The position numbers and the translations under genes were made by a program. The notes beneath the pieces were generated by a model, which saw only the letters and a list, made by a program, of their open reading frames with translations, was not told the origin of the DNA and made no database searches. A stretch of 7,102 nt of DNA, taken from contig JAJRXH010000608.1 in NCBI GenBank assembly GCA_024276395.1, forward strand, positions 1 to 7,102. The letters are read 5' to 3'. The stretch comes from an archaeon. GTDB lineage: Archaea > Asgardarchaeota > Heimdallarchaeia > Hodarchaeales > S146-22. Position 1 is the stretch's first letter. Each line of letters starts with the position of its first letter. Below, piece by piece: positions 6,169 to 7,102 of the stretch.

Positions 6169-6458
6169 GCGCCAGTACATCCGGTAATGAACTAGAGGCG
6201 TGAACGTGACCTTTCCCTCCCTCGTCGTCCCGTCAGTACTGGTACCGACCGACGGGAGAACACGGATTTCGAAAGGGACGGAATGAAAGTACACGTAATC
6301 GAGTCATTTTGTTACGGATTTACACCAATGCAGTGTACTCTCCTCACGGTGCGGAAATCATCATGGGCACGTTCACGCCCCGTTCACGTCACGCACGCTC
6401 AATGCCGACCTGTTCATGGTAATTGGAATGATAATCATGCCTACCGATGTACTGGCGC
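6169..6458 (+). ncRNA. GC-rich nested inverted-repeat element, candidate structured RNA or small mobile element
   Basis: The outer arms 6169-6186 and 6442-6458 are inverted copies over 17 bp with one bulged base. Nested inside, 6197-6211 and 6365-6379 pair at 14 of 15 positions. Further complementary pairs fall inside without crossing these: CTTTC 6211-6215 with GAAAG 6271-6275, CCCGTC 6229-6234 with GACGGG 6251-6256, and AGTACAC 6288-6294 with GTGTACT 6333-6339, the last continued by GTAA/TTAC (6295-6298, 6312-6315). The layout reads as two closing stems leading to a branched junction. By hand count 6181-6420 is about 53% G+C, against about 25% in 6061-6120, as expected for a stable RNA in an AT-rich archaeon. 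A TATA-like box at 6119-6126 is well placed for plus-strand transcription. I see no signature of RNase P RNA, SRP RNA, rRNA or tRNA. A MITE-like element with terminal inverted repeats is the main alternative; no target-site duplication is evident. Strand is a best guess. Confidence 0.45.
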
Positions 6459-6563
6459 GTGTATTTATGTGGAAAGTGATAAGAAGAACATGAAAAATCA
6501 AGATTTCTTCCATCTAGTTGACACGATCCCTCCAGCACTTCAACCATCATCCAAATTGTCATG

Positions 6564-6619
6564 CTCATTTTTTCACGATCTTGACACGTCGTTTTACTGG
6601 TAATCGATTAAAAAATGAG
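6564..6619. terminator. Possible bidirectional terminator, 10-bp inverted repeat with T-runs on both strands
   Basis: CTCATTTTTT (6564-6573) and AAAAAATGAG (6610-6619) are perfect inverted copies 36 bp apart. Each strand therefore carries a T6 run, the usual archaeal termination signal. On the minus strand it follows the stop of the beta-propeller-like gene by about 110 bp; on the plus strand it would end a transcript from the GC-rich element. The rest of 6459-6728 shows no gene I can support. Confidence 0.35.
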
Positions 6620-6728
6620 TTTTTGGAAAATCAACTAACTTTATCCATCAATCTCCCAACACGTCCGAGAAAATAACCTATCAATTAAAATTTGCCTCGA
6701 TACTCCCATGGAAAAAGAAGATGAAACC

Positions 6729-7102
6729 TTACTTAAAGCCAAGTGCCTCAATGTCAAAAGTAATCGTCTTTAACCAATGTCCCGCTGTTATGGCAATCGC
6801 ATTTTCATCAACAAATTGTAGGTCAAATGCCTCAATTTTCATCACCGGAAGACTCTCCACGTATAACACGAGGGCAGTAGTATCGTCCTTGATTGATACC
6901 AGTTGGAAGAAGGAATTTATGTTCATTAGCCCGAGTAATGATATTGTTGATCCTTGGGGGTGATACCAAGAAAGTTTACGGACGCCATGTAACCGCACGT
7001 CCTCGAGACTCGCTTTAAGCCTAAGCACAGATGATTTTGCGCTCTCATATATTTGCAAGGAACTAGGAGTTCCCACGAACACGCGAAATGACCGTTCATC
7101 AC
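6729..7102 (-). CDS. C-terminal part of a probable beta-propeller protein (cut by right window edge)
   Basis: The minus-strand frame is open from the window edge to TAA at 6731-6729, giving about 124 codons. A GTG at 7082 exists, but the frame continues upstream in sensible protein sequence (DERSFRVFVGTPSSLQIYE), so the true start lies outside the window. The visible part is a series of short strands with turns: RVFVGTPSSLQIYE, VRKLSWYHPQGSTISLLGL, FFQLVSIKDDTTALVLYV, and IEAFDLQFVDENAIAITAG followed by TITFDIEALGFK. This rhythm is typical of WD40-like or related beta-propeller blades, in which each blade carries four strands. If correct, this would be the last two to three blades of a longer scaffold protein. 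Partners cannot be inferred. No TM span or signal is seen in this part. It is separated from the wHTH operon by 667 bp. Confidence 0.72.
   Translation of the reverse strand, partial: DERSFRVFVGTPSSLQIYESAKSSVLRLKASLEDVRLHGVRKLSWYHPQGSTISLLGLMNINSFFQLVSIKDDTTALVLYVESLPVMKIEAFDLQFVDENAIAITAGHWLKTITFDIEALGFK

Noticed and set aside
6169..6458. Possible RNase P RNA or SRP RNA
   Set aside because: The conserved RNase P P4 strings (GAGGAAAGUC and the GGCUUA region) and the SRP helix 8 loop motif were not found on either strand, and the helix order does not fit either RNA.
6283..6603. A 106-codon open frame on the plus strand in the GC-rich region
   Set aside because: It has no Shine-Dalgarno, runs through one inverted repeat and half of another, and its product is a Cys/His/Trp/Ser-rich mixture with no domain pattern. 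The nested pairing explains the sequence better.
6721..6963. An 80-codon plus-strand frame opposite the right-hand gene
   Set aside because: It lies antisense to the beta-propeller-like gene, has no Shine-Dalgarno and its product has no recognisable pattern.

Overview
The window most likely comes from an archaeon. The AT-rich genes mostly carry Shine-Dalgarno sequences of the GGTGAT/GAGGTG type close to the start codon, TATA-like boxes precede several genes, and the proteins include archaeal-style winged-helix regulators and a zinc-ribbon membrane protein with a Yip1-like shape. The overall style (multi-domain wHTH proteins, coiled-coil regulators, Yip1-like protein) would fit an Asgard lineage, but nothing in the sequence proves this; no rRNA, tRNA or marker protein is present.

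Layout, left to right. (1) 1-459, minus: the N-terminal 153 residues of an MFS transporter running off the left edge. (2) 687-1709, plus: a zinc-ribbon plus polytopic membrane protein, possibly Yip1-like, divergent from the transporter. (3) 1713-3266, minus: a large regulator-like protein with two Lrp/AsnC-like winged-helix modules. It converges on gene 2 with only 3 bp between the stop codons and seems to start at an ATA codon behind a strong Shine-Dalgarno. (4) 3378-3584, plus: a 68-residue single-span membrane protein with a Ser/Thr/Asn-rich tail. Genes 3 and 4 are divergent and share a short intergenic region with an 8-bp inverted repeat that could be an operator. (5) 3924-4307, plus: an unrecognised 127-residue protein behind a 339-bp intergenic region with a tandem repeat and a CACGTTCACG motif. 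(6) 4376-6061, minus: an apparent two-gene operon encoding a coiled-coil/ArsR-like wHTH protein and then an unrecognised 256-residue protein. The two share a similar helical segment. (7) 6062-6728: a 667-bp region without a convincing gene. It contains a GC-rich element of about 290 bp (6169-6458) built of nested inverted repeats, the best candidate here for something undescribed: a structured RNA or a small non-coding mobile element. (8) 6729-7102, minus: the C-terminal part of a protein with beta-propeller-like character, cut by the right edge.

Functionally the window is a set of small, separately transcribed units dominated by putative transcription regulators (genes 3 and 6) and membrane proteins (genes 1, 2 and 4). 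The only clear co-transcribed pair is the wHTH/256-residue couple. Starts were re-chosen in several genes from the Shine-Dalgarno pattern: GTG 687, ATA 3266, ATG 3924, TTG 5146 and ATG 6061.
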